Source of the DNA: Nonomuraea aurantiaca
GTDB lineage: Bacteria; Actinomycetota; Actinomycetes; Streptosporangiales; Streptosporangiaceae
Direction of reading: 5' to 3'
DNA: 64,000 nt
Assembly: GCF_020215705.1 (NCBI RefSeq)
Contig: NZ_JAIWNB010000019.1
Location: 124,001-188,000, forward strand
The translations under genes were made by a program, and so were the position numbers. The notes beneath the pieces are model-generated. The model did no database searches. It saw only the letters and a list, made by a program, of their open reading frames with translations, and was not told the origin of the DNA. This document shows, piece by piece, positions 1 through 8,709 of this stretch (its first letter is position 1; every line of letters starts with the position of its first letter).

Positions 1-109
1 CGGCGCCGGGGACGACGGTCGGGGTGCGGTCGGGGATGTCCCAGCCCTTGCCGATGTAGTCAGTGAACGCGGGGATGTCCAGAAGTTTGGGGGGCCTGCC
101 GTCAGTCAC
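1..109 (-). CDS. Probable aminopeptidase P (Xaa-Pro aminopeptidase), N-terminal fragment
   Basis: Only the first 36 codons are inside the window; the gene runs off the left edge. The GTG start (complement of 107-109) overlaps the stop of the upstream hydrolase, so the two are translationally coupled. The fragment carries an F-T-D-Y-I-G-K-G-W-D pattern followed by a D-R-T segment. This resembles the N-terminal lead of actinobacterial aminopeptidase P proteins (M24 family), which remove an N-terminal residue preceding proline. The identification rests on this short resemblance and on the context (peptide importer plus prolyl-iminopeptidase-like enzyme), so it is tentative. The catalytic metal-binding domain is not visible. 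Confidence 0.45.
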   Translation of the reverse strand, partial: MTDGRPPKLLDIPAFTDYIGKGWDIPDRTPTVVPGA

Positions 110-1385
110 CTGTGATGCCTCCTCCGATGTCACGTACCAGTCCGGTCAGCCGGGCGAAGACGCGGTCCTCGCCCAGGCCGTCGTGCTCGTACTCGTTGGT
201 GACCCACGCCTGGGCGTTGCCGATGCGGGCGGCGGTGTCCAGTTGCAGGCCGGAATCTACGTACATGTCGTCGTAATACACGGCGGCGGCCAGCGGAACC
301 TCGTTGGCGGCCAGGCGTACCGGGTCGTAGAGCGGCGGCCAGTCCGCCCGCTCGGCCAGGAGCTCCACGGCCGCGCGGAACGGGCGCAACGCCCGGATCT
401 CGGCGAACATCCAGGGGTACATCATCTCCCCGGTGAACAGCAGCGGCCGGGCCGACTCGGCGAAGGCCGGGTGGCGGGCCCGCTCGCGTTCGGCGGCCCA
501 GCCGGTGGCTCCGGGGCCCGAGCCGTAGATGCTCTCCTGGAGCGCGGCGAACAGCGGGTTGTCGCTGTAGGAGGAGCGGGCCAGTACCTGGTGCAGGAAG
601 GTGTCCGTCACGTGCTCGCCGTCGAGCGCCTCGTCGAGCAGCCAGTGCATGCGCTCGTAGCCCGGCTTCATGCCGAAGTCGATGCCGAGCGACTGCAGCC
701 GCCGTACCGTGAGCACGTCGCCGTCGGGCAGCCGTACGTCCTGCTCGGCCAGCCGGTCGGCCAGGCGGCCCGCGGTCTCCACGTGGTGCGGGTAGCGGCG
801 GTAGAACTCGGCGTTCTTGGCCGCGACGCGGGGATAGGTGCGCCGGTAGACCTCCGCCGCGTCCGGCTCCAGGCCGGGCAGCCCCCCGGTGACGTAGCAG
901 GCGCTCAGCCCCTGCGGCGCCTGCGACAGGTACGTCAGTGTGAGGAACCCGCCGTAGCTCTGGCCCAGCGTCTCCCAGCGACGGCCGCCGAAGACGGTCG
1001 TACGCAGGTGCTCGGCGTCGGCGACGATCGAGTCGGCGCGGAAGCGGCTGAGGTAGTCGGCGGCCGCCCGCGCGCTCCCGAACGCGCTCATGACCCGCCC
1101 GTCGATCCGCGAGCTGCGCCCGGTGCCGCGCTGGTCGAGCAGGATCACCCGGTGCGTCTTGAGCGCCTGGCCGAGCCAGCCGTTCGTGGTGATCGGGCGC
1201 GGGCCCTTGCCGCCGGGACCGCCCTGCAGGTAGAGCAGACACGGCAGGTCCTCGGCCGCCCGCACCGGATCGGCCAGCTCCCGGGCGAACACCGTGATGG
1301 TCTCCCCGCCGGGCGCGGACCAGTCGAGCGGCACCTCCACCACGTGGTCGCGCACGCGCATCCCGGGAATCGTGTACGTGGTCAA
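102..1385 (-). CDS. Alpha/beta hydrolase of the prolyl iminopeptidase (S33) type
   Basis: This is a 427-residue alpha/beta hydrolase with the S33 proline iminopeptidase signatures. It has a Q-G-G-P-G-G oxyanion loop (about 54-59), the D-Q-R-G-T-G-R-S motif (about 84-91), and the nucleophile elbow G-Q-S-Y-G-G with Ser143. The likely catalytic His is in a Y-E-H-D segment at about 401, and the acidic residue is probably near 375. No signal peptide is seen, so it acts in the cytosol, expected to release N-terminal proline or similar residues from imported peptides. The start is TTG, 4 nt overlapping the ATPase stop, with an AAGGGAG site upstream. It is coupled downstream to a probable Xaa-Pro aminopeptidase. 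Exact substrate is inferred. Confidence 0.8.
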   Translation of the reverse strand: MTTYTIPGMRVRDHVVEVPLDWSAPGGETITVFARELADPVRAAEDLPCLLYLQGGPGGKGPRPITTNGWLGQALKTHRVILLDQRGTGRSSRIDGRVMSAFGSARAAADYLSRFRADSIVADAEHLRTTVFGGRRWETLGQSYGGFLTLTYLSQAPQGLSACYVTGGLPGLEPDAAEVYRRTYPRVAAKNAEFYRRYPHHVETAGRLADRLAEQDVRLPDGDVLTVRRLQSLGIDFGMKPGYERMHWLLDEALDGEHVTDTFLHQVLARSSYSDNPLFAALQESIYGSGPGATGWAAERERARHPAFAESARPLLFTGEMMYPWMFAEIRALRPFRAAVELLAERADWPPLYDPVRLAANEVPLAAAVYYDDMYVDSGLQLDTAARIGNAQAWVTNEYEHDGLGEDRVFARLTGLVRDIGGGITGD

Positions 1386-2206
1386 CGGGGGCTCCCTTCA
1401 CGGCGCCTGCGGTCCCATTCGGGGTTGATGCGGGGGATGGCGGCCAGGAGCGTCCGGGTGTACGGGTCCTGGGGGTCGCCGAAGACGCTCTCGACCGGGC
1501 CCTGCTCGACGATCCTGCCCTTGCTCATGACCGCCACCCGATGGGCGATCTGCCGGACGACGGCCAGGTCGTGGGCGATGAAGATGTAGCTGAAGCCGCT
1601 CTCGGCCTGCAGCCGCCGCAGCAGCTCGATGACCTGGGCCTGCACGGAGACGTCCAGGGCGGACACCGCCTCGTCGCAGATGACCAGCTTGGGGTGCACG
1701 GCCAGCGCGCGGGCGATGCCGATCCGCTGGGCCTGGCCGCCGGAGAACTGCGCGGGGTAGCGCTGGGAGTGGCCCGGGTCGAGCCCGACCCGCTCCATCA
1801 GCTCCCTGGCGTGCGCCCGCTTCCCGCCCGTCGGGGGGATCCCCTGGTACACCAGGGGTGCCATCAGGATGCGCTCGACCGTGTGGCGGGGGTTGAGCGA
1901 GGAGAACGGGTCCTGGAAGACGACCTGCACGTTGGCGCGGTAGCGGGCCAGCGTGGCCCCCTTCGCGGTGGTGATGTCCTCGCCCTCGAACTCCAGGGTG
2001 CCCGCGCTCGGCTCCGTCAGCCTGGCCACCATGCGGGCGGTCGTCGACTTGCCGCTGCCCGACTCGCCCACCACGGCCAGCGTCTCGCCCGGCCGGACGT
2101 CGAAGCTGACTCCGTCGACCGCGACGAACTCGGCCTTGCTGCCCAGCGGCCCGCGGCTGACGAACCGCTTGGTCAGCTCGTTCGCCCTCAACAGGGGCTC
2201 GCTCAT
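1382..2206 (-). CDS. Peptide ABC transporter ATP-binding protein (DppF/OppF type)
   Basis: A 274-residue nucleotide-binding subunit of a dipeptide/oligopeptide importer. It shows a Walker A G-E-S-G-S-G-K-S-T (about 47-55), an ABC signature F-S-G-G-Q, a Walker B ending I-C-D-E, and the C-terminal oligopeptide-transporter extension with a Y-T-R-T-L-L-A-A-I-P motif. The ATG start sits in a 4-nt overlap with the preceding ATPase gene, which fixes the start despite a longer open frame. It is expected to pair with the DppD-like subunit on the cytoplasmic face of the two permeases encoded upstream in the same operon. Confidence 0.93.
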   Translation of the reverse strand: MSEPLLRANELTKRFVSRGPLGSKAEFVAVDGVSFDVRPGETLAVVGESGSGKSTTARMVARLTEPSAGTLEFEGEDITTAKGATLARYRANVQVVFQDPFSSLNPRHTVERILMAPLVYQGIPPTGGKRAHARELMERVGLDPGHSQRYPAQFSGGQAQRIGIARALAVHPKLVICDEAVSALDVSVQAQVIELLRRLQAESGFSYIFIAHDLAVVRQIAHRVAVMSKGRIVEQGPVESVFGDPQDPYTRTLLAAIPRINPEWDRRRREGSPR

Positions 2207-3015
2207 GACATCACCTCGTCGATGGGGGAGTCGTCGATGCGCGGGACGCTGTCCAGCAGCATGCGGGTGTAGTCGTGCCGCGGATCGGAGAAGACCTGCT
2301 CGGCGGTGCCGTACTCGACCTGCTCGCCCCGGCACATCACCAGGACGCGGGTGGCGATCGAGCTGATCACCGCGAGGTCGTGGGTGATGAACACCATCCC
2401 GGTGCCGCTCTCCCGCCGCAGGTCGGCGAGCAGGCGCAGGATCTGCGCCTGGACGGTCACGTCGAGCGCGGTGGTCGGCTCGTCGGCGATGAGGAGGGCG
2501 GGGGAGCAGACCAGCGCCATCGCGATCATGACGCGCTGCCGCTGCCCGCCGGAGAACTGGTGCGGGTAGTAGTCCACCCGCCGCTCCGGGTCGGGCAGGC
2601 CCACCTGCTCCAGCGCCTCGATCGCGACCTTGCGCGCGGCCTTGCGCGAGCGGCCCTTATGGGCCCGGTAGACCTCCTCGATCTGCAGGCCCACGGTGTA
2701 GTACGGGTTCAGCGACGACAGCGGGTCCTGGAAGACCATCGAGACCTGGTTCCCCCTGATCCGGCGCATGTCCTTGTCGCCGCGGCCGAGCAGCTCGGTG
2801 CCGTCCAGCCGGATGCTGCCCCGGGTCACCGCCCCCCGGGGCAGCAGCCCCATGATCGCGAGGCTGGTCATCGACTTGCCCGAACCGGACTCGCCGACGA
2901 TGCCGACGGTCTCGTCGCTCCCGACGGTGAAGCAGACGTCCTTGACGACGTCCACCGGCCCCCGCGTGGTGGGGAAGGTGACGGTGAGGTCCTCCACGAC
3001 AAGCAGGTCACTCAT
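2203..3015 (-). CDS. Peptide ABC transporter ATP-binding protein (DppD/OppD type)
   Basis: A 270-residue ATPase, the partner of the DppF-like protein. Visible motifs are Walker A G-E-S-G-S-G-K-S-M (about 41-49), signature F-S-G-G-Q-R-Q-R, Walker B L-L-I-A-D-E-P-T-T-A-L-D, and the C-terminal Y-T-R-M-L-L-D-S-V-P segment typical of peptide importers. The ATG start overlaps the permease stop by 4 nt. Asymmetric DppD/DppF pairs energise Dpp/Opp importers; the order permease C, permease B, ATPase D, ATPase F is a complete set. Confidence 0.93.
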   Translation of the reverse strand: MSDLLVVEDLTVTFPTTRGPVDVVKDVCFTVGSDETVGIVGESGSGKSMTSLAIMGLLPRGAVTRGSIRLDGTELLGRGDKDMRRIRGNQVSMVFQDPLSSLNPYYTVGLQIEEVYRAHKGRSRKAARKVAIEALEQVGLPDPERRVDYYPHQFSGGQRQRVMIAMALVCSPALLIADEPTTALDVTVQAQILRLLADLRRESGTGMVFITHDLAVISSIATRVLVMCRGEQVEYGTAEQVFSDPRHDYTRMLLDSVPRIDDSPIDEVMS

Positions 3016-4007
3016 TTCGCGGTGATCCTCACTCTCGGGTCCAGCGTGGTGTAGACGAGGTCGACCACCAGGTTGCCCACCACCACGAAGAACGCGGCGA
3101 GCAGCGTCACCGCCATGATCACCGGCTGGTCGTTCTTGGCGATCGAGTCGGCGGCCATCTTGCCCACCCCGTTGAGGCCGAAGACCGTCTCGGTGATGAG
3201 CGCGCCGCCCAGCAGGGCCGCGAAGTCCATCCCGAAGATGGTGGCGATCGGGGTGAGCGCGGGCCGCAGCGCGTGCCGCCGCATGGTGAGCATGGGCGGC
3301 AGGCCCTTGGCCCGGGCCGTGCGCATGAAGTTCTCCGCCAGCGTGTCGATCACGTTGGCCCTGGTCAGCCGCGCGTAGAGGCAGGCGTAGCCGGTGGCCA
3401 GCACGACCCAGGGCATCAGGTACGACTGGAACCACAGCACCGGGCCGTCGGAGAAGGAGACCGCCGACGGGAAGGGCAGGATCTGCAGCCACACCACCAG
3501 CACGTACTGCAGCGCCAAGGCCAGCACGTAGTTGGGGATGCTCGACCCGCCGAGAGCCAGCCCCATCGCGGTACGGTCCCACCAGGTGCCCTCCTTCACC
3601 GCGCTGAGCAGCCCGGCCAGGATGCCGATCAGCAGCCAGAGCACCGCGGCGCCGATCGCGACGGTGGCGCTGACCGGCAGCCGGTCCACGACCATCTCCC
3701 AGACCGACTGATTGGTCTGGAAGCTGTAGCCCAGGCACGGGGCCGCGCAGTGGATCAGGTTGGCCCCCGAGCCGTAGTCCCGGCCGACGAAGATGGCCGT
3801 CAGGAACGTCCAGAACTGGGTGAAGTACGGCTGGTCGAGCCCGAGCACCCCGCGGATCTGGTCGATCCGCTCGGGCGTGCACGTCTTCCCGCAGATCATC
3901 AGCGCCGGATCCGGCGACAGCGTGAAGAAGATGACGAAGGTGAACAGGCAGACCAGGAAAAGGATCACCACGATGCCGGCGAACCGCCCGGCGACATAAC
4001 GCGCCAT
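3012..4007 (-). CDS. Peptide ABC transporter permease (DppB type)
   Basis: A 331-residue inner-membrane permease with an N-terminal transmembrane segment (about 8-30) and a long extracytoplasmic loop containing several Cys residues. Five further helices follow, with the DppB-type cytoplasmic loop around R-T-A-R-A-K-G-L (about 230) that contacts the ATPase. The C-terminal half holds the T-E-T-V-F-G-L-N-G-V-G motif of the family. The ATG start overlaps the stop of the DppC-like gene by 1 nt. It forms the translocation channel with the DppC-like partner. Confidence 0.93.
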   Translation of the reverse strand: MARYVAGRFAGIVVILFLVCLFTFVIFFTLSPDPALMICGKTCTPERIDQIRGVLGLDQPYFTQFWTFLTAIFVGRDYGSGANLIHCAAPCLGYSFQTNQSVWEMVVDRLPVSATVAIGAAVLWLLIGILAGLLSAVKEGTWWDRTAMGLALGGSSIPNYVLALALQYVLVVWLQILPFPSAVSFSDGPVLWFQSYLMPWVVLATGYACLYARLTRANVIDTLAENFMRTARAKGLPPMLTMRRHALRPALTPIATIFGMDFAALLGGALITETVFGLNGVGKMAADSIAKNDQPVIMAVTLLAAFFVVVGNLVVDLVYTTLDPRVRITAK

Positions 4008-4945
4008 CAGGAGGCCTCCCCGGCGTCGAAGGCGGCACGCAGGCGGTCCCCGAGCACGGTCAGGGACAGCACGGTGCAGAACAGGAAGGCGCCGGGCACC
4101 GCGAAGTACATCGGGTCCACGGCGTACCAGCCCACCGAGCTGGAGATCATCTGCCCCCAGGACGGTGTCGGCGGGGTCACGCCGACGCCCAGGAACGACA
4201 GCCCCGCCTCGGTGCCGACATAGCCGGGCACGGCCAGCGTGGTCATCACGATCAGCGAGCTGCGCAGGTTCGGCAGGATCTCCCTGAACACCAGGACGCC
4301 CGTCGAGGCGCCCGACACCCGGGCGGCCTCGACGAACTCCCTGTTCACCAGCGTCAGCGTCTGGCCGCGCACCACGCGGGCGAGATACGGCCAGCCGAAG
4401 ACGCTGATCACCACCACCAGCAGCACCGACCGGTTGCCCGTCGGCAGCGAGGACAGGATCGCGATCATGAAGATGAGGGCGGGGAAGGCCATCAGGAAGT
4501 CCATGATCCGGGAGATCACCTGGTCGACCCAGCCCTGGTAGAAGCCGGCCAGCATGCCGAGCACCACCCCGAGCAGGGTGGTGAGCGCGGTGGCCGCGGC
4601 CGCGATCAGCAGCGAGACGCGCGCGCCGTACGCGATGCGCGCCAGGATGTCGCGGCCGTTCTGCGGCTCCACACCGAGCAGGTGGTCGGCGCTGATCCCG
4701 CCCAGCGAGCCGCGTGGCAGCCCGCCGAGGTCGGTGTCGATGGCCGCGCTGTCGAAGTCGTTCGGCCCGTGGCCGGTGATCGCGGAGATCAGCGGCGCGC
4801 AGATCGCCATCAGCAGGATCAGCACGAGGAAGGCCGTGCTGAGCACGGCCGCCCAGTCGTGCAGCAGCGCGCCGGCGACCCGCCGGGCCGAGGTGGCGGG
4901 CGCCACGGGGGCGCCCGCCGCTGGGAGGACAGTGGTGGTGGTCAT
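4007..4945 (-). CDS. Peptide ABC transporter permease (DppC type)
   Basis: A 312-residue permease with a cytoplasmic N-terminus, a first transmembrane helix at about 30-55 and five more helices. The conserved coupling loop E-A-A-R-V-S-G-A-S (about 202-210) matches the EAA motif of DppC/OppC proteins. The C-terminal G-V-T-P-P-T-P-S-W-G-Q-M segment is also family-typical. It lies 6 nt downstream of the binding protein stop and 1 nt overlaps the DppB-like gene, so all transporter genes form one transcript. Confidence 0.93.
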   Translation of the reverse strand: MTTTTVLPAAGAPVAPATSARRVAGALLHDWAAVLSTAFLVLILLMAICAPLISAITGHGPNDFDSAAIDTDLGGLPRGSLGGISADHLLGVEPQNGRDILARIAYGARVSLLIAAAATALTTLLGVVLGMLAGFYQGWVDQVISRIMDFLMAFPALIFMIAILSSLPTGNRSVLLVVVISVFGWPYLARVVRGQTLTLVNREFVEAARVSGASTGVLVFREILPNLRSSLIVMTTLAVPGYVGTEAGLSFLGVGVTPPTPSWGQMISSSVGWYAVDPMYFAVPGAFLFCTVLSLTVLGDRLRAAFDAGEAS

Positions 4946-4951
4946 CTTCGG

Positions 4952-6643
4952 CTACTTGCCCGGCTTGGCCAGCCCGACGGATACCAGGTCGATGCCCCCG
5001 GAGAAGGCGTAGGACTGGTACGCGCCGGCGATGTTGGCGCCAGAGACGATGACGTACTTCTCATAGGCCAGCGGCACGATCGGCGCCAGCTTCATGATCT
5101 CCTTGTCCAGCTCGCCGTAGGCGGCGTTCGCGGCCGTGACGTCGGTCATCGCGGCGATCTCGTCGATGCGCTTGTTGATCGCCTTGTCGTTGATCTGGGC
5201 GAGGTTCGCGTTGCCCTTGGCGGTGATGTTGCGGCCGTCGAACAACGGCGGCAGGAACGTCGCGCCGGACGCCCAGTCGGGGCACCAGCCGGTGACGGCG
5301 GCGTCGTGCTGCTGCGCGGGTGTGCCGATCACCTCGTAGAACGTGGAGGTGTCAATGTTGTTGATCTTGACGTCGATCTTCACCGCCTTGAGCGCCTCCT
5401 GGACGGCCACGGCGACCGCCGCCATCTTCGGGTCCGGCCGGGTGTCGAGGGTGAGGCTGAAGCCGTTGGCCAGGCCCGCCTCGGCGAGCAGCTTGCGGGC
5501 CGCCTCGGCGTCGGTGGGATAGAGGTCGTAGTCGACCCGGCCGGCGACCGTCGGCGGCTGGATGGAGGTGCCCTTGGCCGCCAGGCTCGACCCGCCCATC
5601 CCGGCCACCACGGTGTCCTTGTTGATGGCGTAGTTGATCGCCTGGCGCACCCGCACGTCGTCGAGCGGCTTCTTGGTGGTGTTCAGGCCCATGTAGGTGG
5701 TGCAGCCGTTGAGCCCGCTCAGCGAGCGCGCCTTGAGCTGCGGAGTCTGCACCCGTGCCACGGTCGCCGCCTGGATCGTGCTCCCGACGGCGTCGGCGTC
5801 GGTGCCCTGTCCGGCCAGCATGCGCTCGTCGATGGTGGCCGCGTCCAGCCCGAACGTCCACTCCCAGGCGTCCGGCTTGGCCGACCTGACGCTGTCGGTC
5901 TCGGCCTTCCACTGCGGGTTGCGCACCAGCTTGAGCGAGGAGCCGCGGTTGTAACTGGCCACCTTGTACGGCCCCGAGGCGATCGGCTTGGTGTCGAACG
6001 CGGCCGCGGCGCCGGTGCCCTTGGGGAAGGGGATGAAGTTGGCCATGGCCAGGGCGCTGGGGAAGTCGGCGAAGGGCTTCTTGAGGTGGAAGACGATGGT
6101 CTTGGCGTCAGGAGTCTCGATCGTGTCGAGGTCGCCGGAGACGTACGGGCCCTTGTAGTCCTTGGGCGCGTCGAGGAGCAGCTTGGCGTACGGCGAGCCG
6201 ATCCCCGCCTCGGGGTCGAAGCCGCGCGTGGCGCCGAACTTCACCGCCTCGCTGTTGATCGGCGTGCCGTCCTCGAAGAACAGGTTGTCCTTGAGGGTGA
6301 AGGTCCAGGTCTTGGCGCCGTCGGACGGCTTGCCCGTGTCGGTGGCGAGGTCGGGCACGATCTTCGTGCTCTCCGCGCCGGGGGCCGCGCCGAAGGTGGT
6401 CAGGTTCCGGTAGATGAGCCGGTAGAAGTTGTTGACGCCGCCGTCCCAGCCGCGGGCGGGATCCAGGTGGGAGAAGTCCGCCTTTGTCAGGAAGTGCACG
6501 GTGCCACCGGTGGCGGGCTTCGCGGACGAGCCGGACGAGCCGGATCCGGTGGAGGTGGAGGGGGCGGCGCCGCCGCCCCCGCAGGCCGCGAGCGCCAGCA
6601 CGGCGCTCACCGCGACGCCCGAAAGCGCAGCCGATCTCCTCAT
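4952..6643 (-). CDS. Peptide/glycopeptide ABC transporter substrate-binding lipoprotein
   Basis: A 563-residue family 5 (DppA/OppA-like) binding protein. The N-terminus has a lipoprotein signal (positive M-R-R, hydrophobic stretch, lipobox L-A-A-C with Cys21) followed by a Gly/Ser-rich linker. The body has the family's W-x-F-x-L-K-D motif after a D-L-A-T-D-T segment. The start chosen is the ATG that begins M-R-R-S; an AAGG site lies just upstream, while an alternative in-frame start 7 codons earlier lacks one. It captures the substrate outside the cell. Co-transcription with a beta-L-arabinofuranosidase and proline-directed peptidases suggests the ligand may be an arabinosylated peptide rather than a plain dipeptide. 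Confidence 0.9.
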   Translation of the reverse strand: MRRSAALSGVAVSAVLALAACGGGGAAPSTSTGSGSSGSSAKPATGGTVHFLTKADFSHLDPARGWDGGVNNFYRLIYRNLTTFGAAPGAESTKIVPDLATDTGKPSDGAKTWTFTLKDNLFFEDGTPINSEAVKFGATRGFDPEAGIGSPYAKLLLDAPKDYKGPYVSGDLDTIETPDAKTIVFHLKKPFADFPSALAMANFIPFPKGTGAAAAFDTKPIASGPYKVASYNRGSSLKLVRNPQWKAETDSVRSAKPDAWEWTFGLDAATIDERMLAGQGTDADAVGSTIQAATVARVQTPQLKARSLSGLNGCTTYMGLNTTKKPLDDVRVRQAINYAINKDTVVAGMGGSSLAAKGTSIQPPTVAGRVDYDLYPTDAEAARKLLAEAGLANGFSLTLDTRPDPKMAAVAVAVQEALKAVKIDVKINNIDTSTFYEVIGTPAQQHDAAVTGWCPDWASGATFLPPLFDGRNITAKGNANLAQINDKAINKRIDEIAAMTDVTAANAAYGELDKEIMKLAPIVPLAYEKYVIVSGANIAGAYQSYAFSGGIDLVSVGLAKPGK

Positions 6644-6679
6644 GTCGCCTTCTTTCTGAATCAATCCACTGGGTGGGGG

Positions 6680-8569
6680 TCACGCACTGCGGACCCACAC
6701 CCGCATGGCCTCGGGGCTACGGTTGCCCCACATGAAGTACGGGACGAAGGTCGTGGTGACCGTCGTCTCCGGGAACGCCCGCTCCTGCGGCAGCTCGGGG
6801 TAGAGCTCCGCGGACGGCGGTGGTGCCGTGGCCGCCTTCACCTGGAGGACGACCGCGCCCTCCGACGTGGCGGTGTTGGCGTTAACAGCGTTGGCGTTAA
6901 CAGTCCGTGGTAGCACCAGGTCGTCGACGTCCACAGGGCAGTCCTGCTGTTCGACGCAGTACACCAGCGGGCCGCGCGCCAGGCTGGCCGCGCCCCGGGT
7001 CGCGTCGAGGTGAGGGTGCGAGCCGTGCGCCCTGACCGGCATCGGCAGGCTCAGGCGTACCTCGTCGCCCGCGCGCCAGACCCGCTCGACGCTCAGCCAC
7101 CCGTCCCGCGCGGCGACGTCGGCCGCCGCGCCGTTGACGGTGACCGTCACGCCCTTCGCCCAGCCCGGCACGCGCAGCATGATCGTGTACGGCCCGTCGG
7201 GCGCCCGGTCGAGGACCAGGCGCACGTCGCCGTCCCACGGGTAGTCGCTCTCCATCGTCAGCCCGAGCGCCTCGGTGTCGATCCTGGCCGCGGCGTAGGC
7301 GGCGATCAGCAGCGCGCCGTCTCGTTCGGCGGCCATGTGCTCGCCGAGCTGGGTCATCCAGCGCACGATGTTCGGCGGGCAGCAGGGGCAGCCGAACCAC
7401 GGCCGGCGCAGCGGGTCGCCGCCGTCCTCCGCGCCGCTGCGCTGCTCGTGGTCGGGGCGGCGCTGGAGCGGGTTGTCGTAGAAGAAGGCGGTGCCCTCGG
7501 CCGACAGGCCCACGGCGTAGGCGTTGTACTGGATCCGCTCGAACACATCGAGGTACTTGGCGCCCCCGGTGGCCAGGAACATCCGCCACGCCCACTGCAT
7601 GGTGCCGATGGCCGCGCAGGTCTCGCTGTAGGCGCGCTCGGACGGCAGTTCGTACCGGTCGCCGATGGCCTCGTCGGAGTGGCGGCTGCCCAGTCCTCCG
7701 GTGATGTAGAGCTTGGTGGCCACCATGTCGTCCCACAGCCGCTCCAGCGCCTCGAACAGCGAGCGGTCCCCGGTCTCGAGGTACACGTCGGTCGCGCCGG
7801 CGGCCAGGTAGGCCATGCGCACGGCGTGGCCGGTCACCGAGGGCAGGTCGCGGAAGGGCAGGTGATCCTGGAAGTACTCGGCGGTAAAGATGCTGTGCTT
7901 CAGGTGCCCGTGGCCACGGCGGTCGACGAACAGCCGGGCCTGGGTGAGATAGGCGCGCTCGCCAGTCTCCCTGAACAGCTCGACCAGCGCCATCTCCACT
8001 TCCGGGTGACCGCAGACGGCCTCCTCGCGGCCCTCGCCGTAGCGGGCCACGACCAGGTCGGCGAACCTGACCGCCACCTGGAGCAACCGCCGGTCGCCCA
8101 GGTGCCGGGCGGCGGCGACGGCGGCCTGGATGAGGTGGCCCAGGTTGTACAGCTCGTGCCCCCAGGCCAGGTCCTCCCACGGCTTCTTGGCGGCGGCCGG
8201 GTCCTGGAAGAAGGAGTTCAGGTAGCCGTCGTCCGCCTGCACCCGCTCCAGCAGCCCGACGACCTCCTCGTAGAACTCCCGTACGGGCTCGGCCGCCGTG
8301 CCCGTGGCCAGCTCGTACGCCAGCCCTTCGAGCGTCTTGTACAGGTCGGTGTCGAGGAACGGGTAGCGGCCCCGGTACGGGGGCGGGTCGTCCACCAGCA
8401 GACGGCTGAGGTTGTCCACGTTCCCGGCGGCGCGCAGCCGCTCGATGGCGTGGGGGACCGTGGCCGCGCTGTTCCTGAGCTGCCAGGCATGCAGCAGGCC
8501 GCCCACGATGCGGACGGCGACCGGCTTGACGTGCTCGGACACCAGCTCTTCATCAGTAATGTGTGGCAT
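6680..8569 (-). CDS. Glycoside hydrolase family 127, beta-L-arabinofuranosidase-like
   Basis: A 629-residue protein close in length to characterised GH127 enzymes such as Bifidobacterium HypBA1, which removes beta-L-arabinofuranose from hydroxyproline-linked arabino-oligosaccharides. Visible signatures are an E-T-C segment at about residue 315 and C-P-C-C-P-P-N at about 395. In HypBA1 the equivalent Glu and Cys residues bind zinc, and one Cys of the C-C pair is the nucleophile. There is no signal peptide, so it should work on imported substrate. It is the first gene of the operon, 36 nt before the binding protein gene. Its promoter region carries two inverted repeats. Confidence 0.88.
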   Translation of the reverse strand: MPHITDEELVSEHVKPVAVRIVGGLLHAWQLRNSAATVPHAIERLRAAGNVDNLSRLLVDDPPPYRGRYPFLDTDLYKTLEGLAYELATGTAAEPVREFYEEVVGLLERVQADDGYLNSFFQDPAAAKKPWEDLAWGHELYNLGHLIQAAVAAARHLGDRRLLQVAVRFADLVVARYGEGREEAVCGHPEVEMALVELFRETGERAYLTQARLFVDRRGHGHLKHSIFTAEYFQDHLPFRDLPSVTGHAVRMAYLAAGATDVYLETGDRSLFEALERLWDDMVATKLYITGGLGSRHSDEAIGDRYELPSERAYSETCAAIGTMQWAWRMFLATGGAKYLDVFERIQYNAYAVGLSAEGTAFFYDNPLQRRPDHEQRSGAEDGGDPLRRPWFGCPCCPPNIVRWMTQLGEHMAAERDGALLIAAYAAARIDTEALGLTMESDYPWDGDVRLVLDRAPDGPYTIMLRVPGWAKGVTVTVNGAAADVAARDGWLSVERVWRAGDEVRLSLPMPVRAHGSHPHLDATRGAASLARGPLVYCVEQQDCPVDVDDLVLPRTVNANAVNANTATSEGAVVLQVKAATAPPPSAELYPELPQERAFPETTVTTTFVPYFMWGNRSPEAMRVWVRSA

Positions 8570-8608
8570 TGCACTGAACGATAGGTGTCGGGCGGGTGGA
8601 CTGCCAAG

Positions 8609-8639
8609 GGTTACGGGGAGGAATTCATCCGCCGTAACC
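8609..8639. promoter_or_regulatory. Inverted repeat, candidate operator of the GH127-transporter operon
   Basis: GGTTACGG and CCGTAACC form perfect 8-bp arms separated by 15 nt. They lie 40-70 nt upstream of the GH127 start and could bind a dimeric regulator. No regulator gene is adjacent in the window. Confidence 0.5.
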
Positions 8640-8640
8640 A

Positions 8641-8662
8641 GACCGTAAACCGGGAAACGGTC
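8641..8662. promoter_or_regulatory. Second inverted repeat upstream of GH127 (operator or weak terminator)
   Basis: GACCGT and ACGGTC arms are separated by 10 nt. A CCGTAA core is shared with the neighbouring repeat at 8609-8639. There is no T-run on the minus-strand side, so a terminator for the lactate-oxidase-like gene is less likely than a regulatory site. Confidence 0.35.
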
Positions 8663-8709
8663 ATTTCTGGACGCGGCTCCGCGATCCGTACCAGGTCGGG
8701 GCCGCGTTC

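Noticed and set aside
63..1589. Long plus-strand open frame opposite the S33 hydrolase
   Set aside because: It is antisense to a gene with clear motifs, has no start signal and encodes low-complexity Arg/Gly/Ala-rich sequence, as expected for GC-rich shadow frames. Many similar shadows were discarded.
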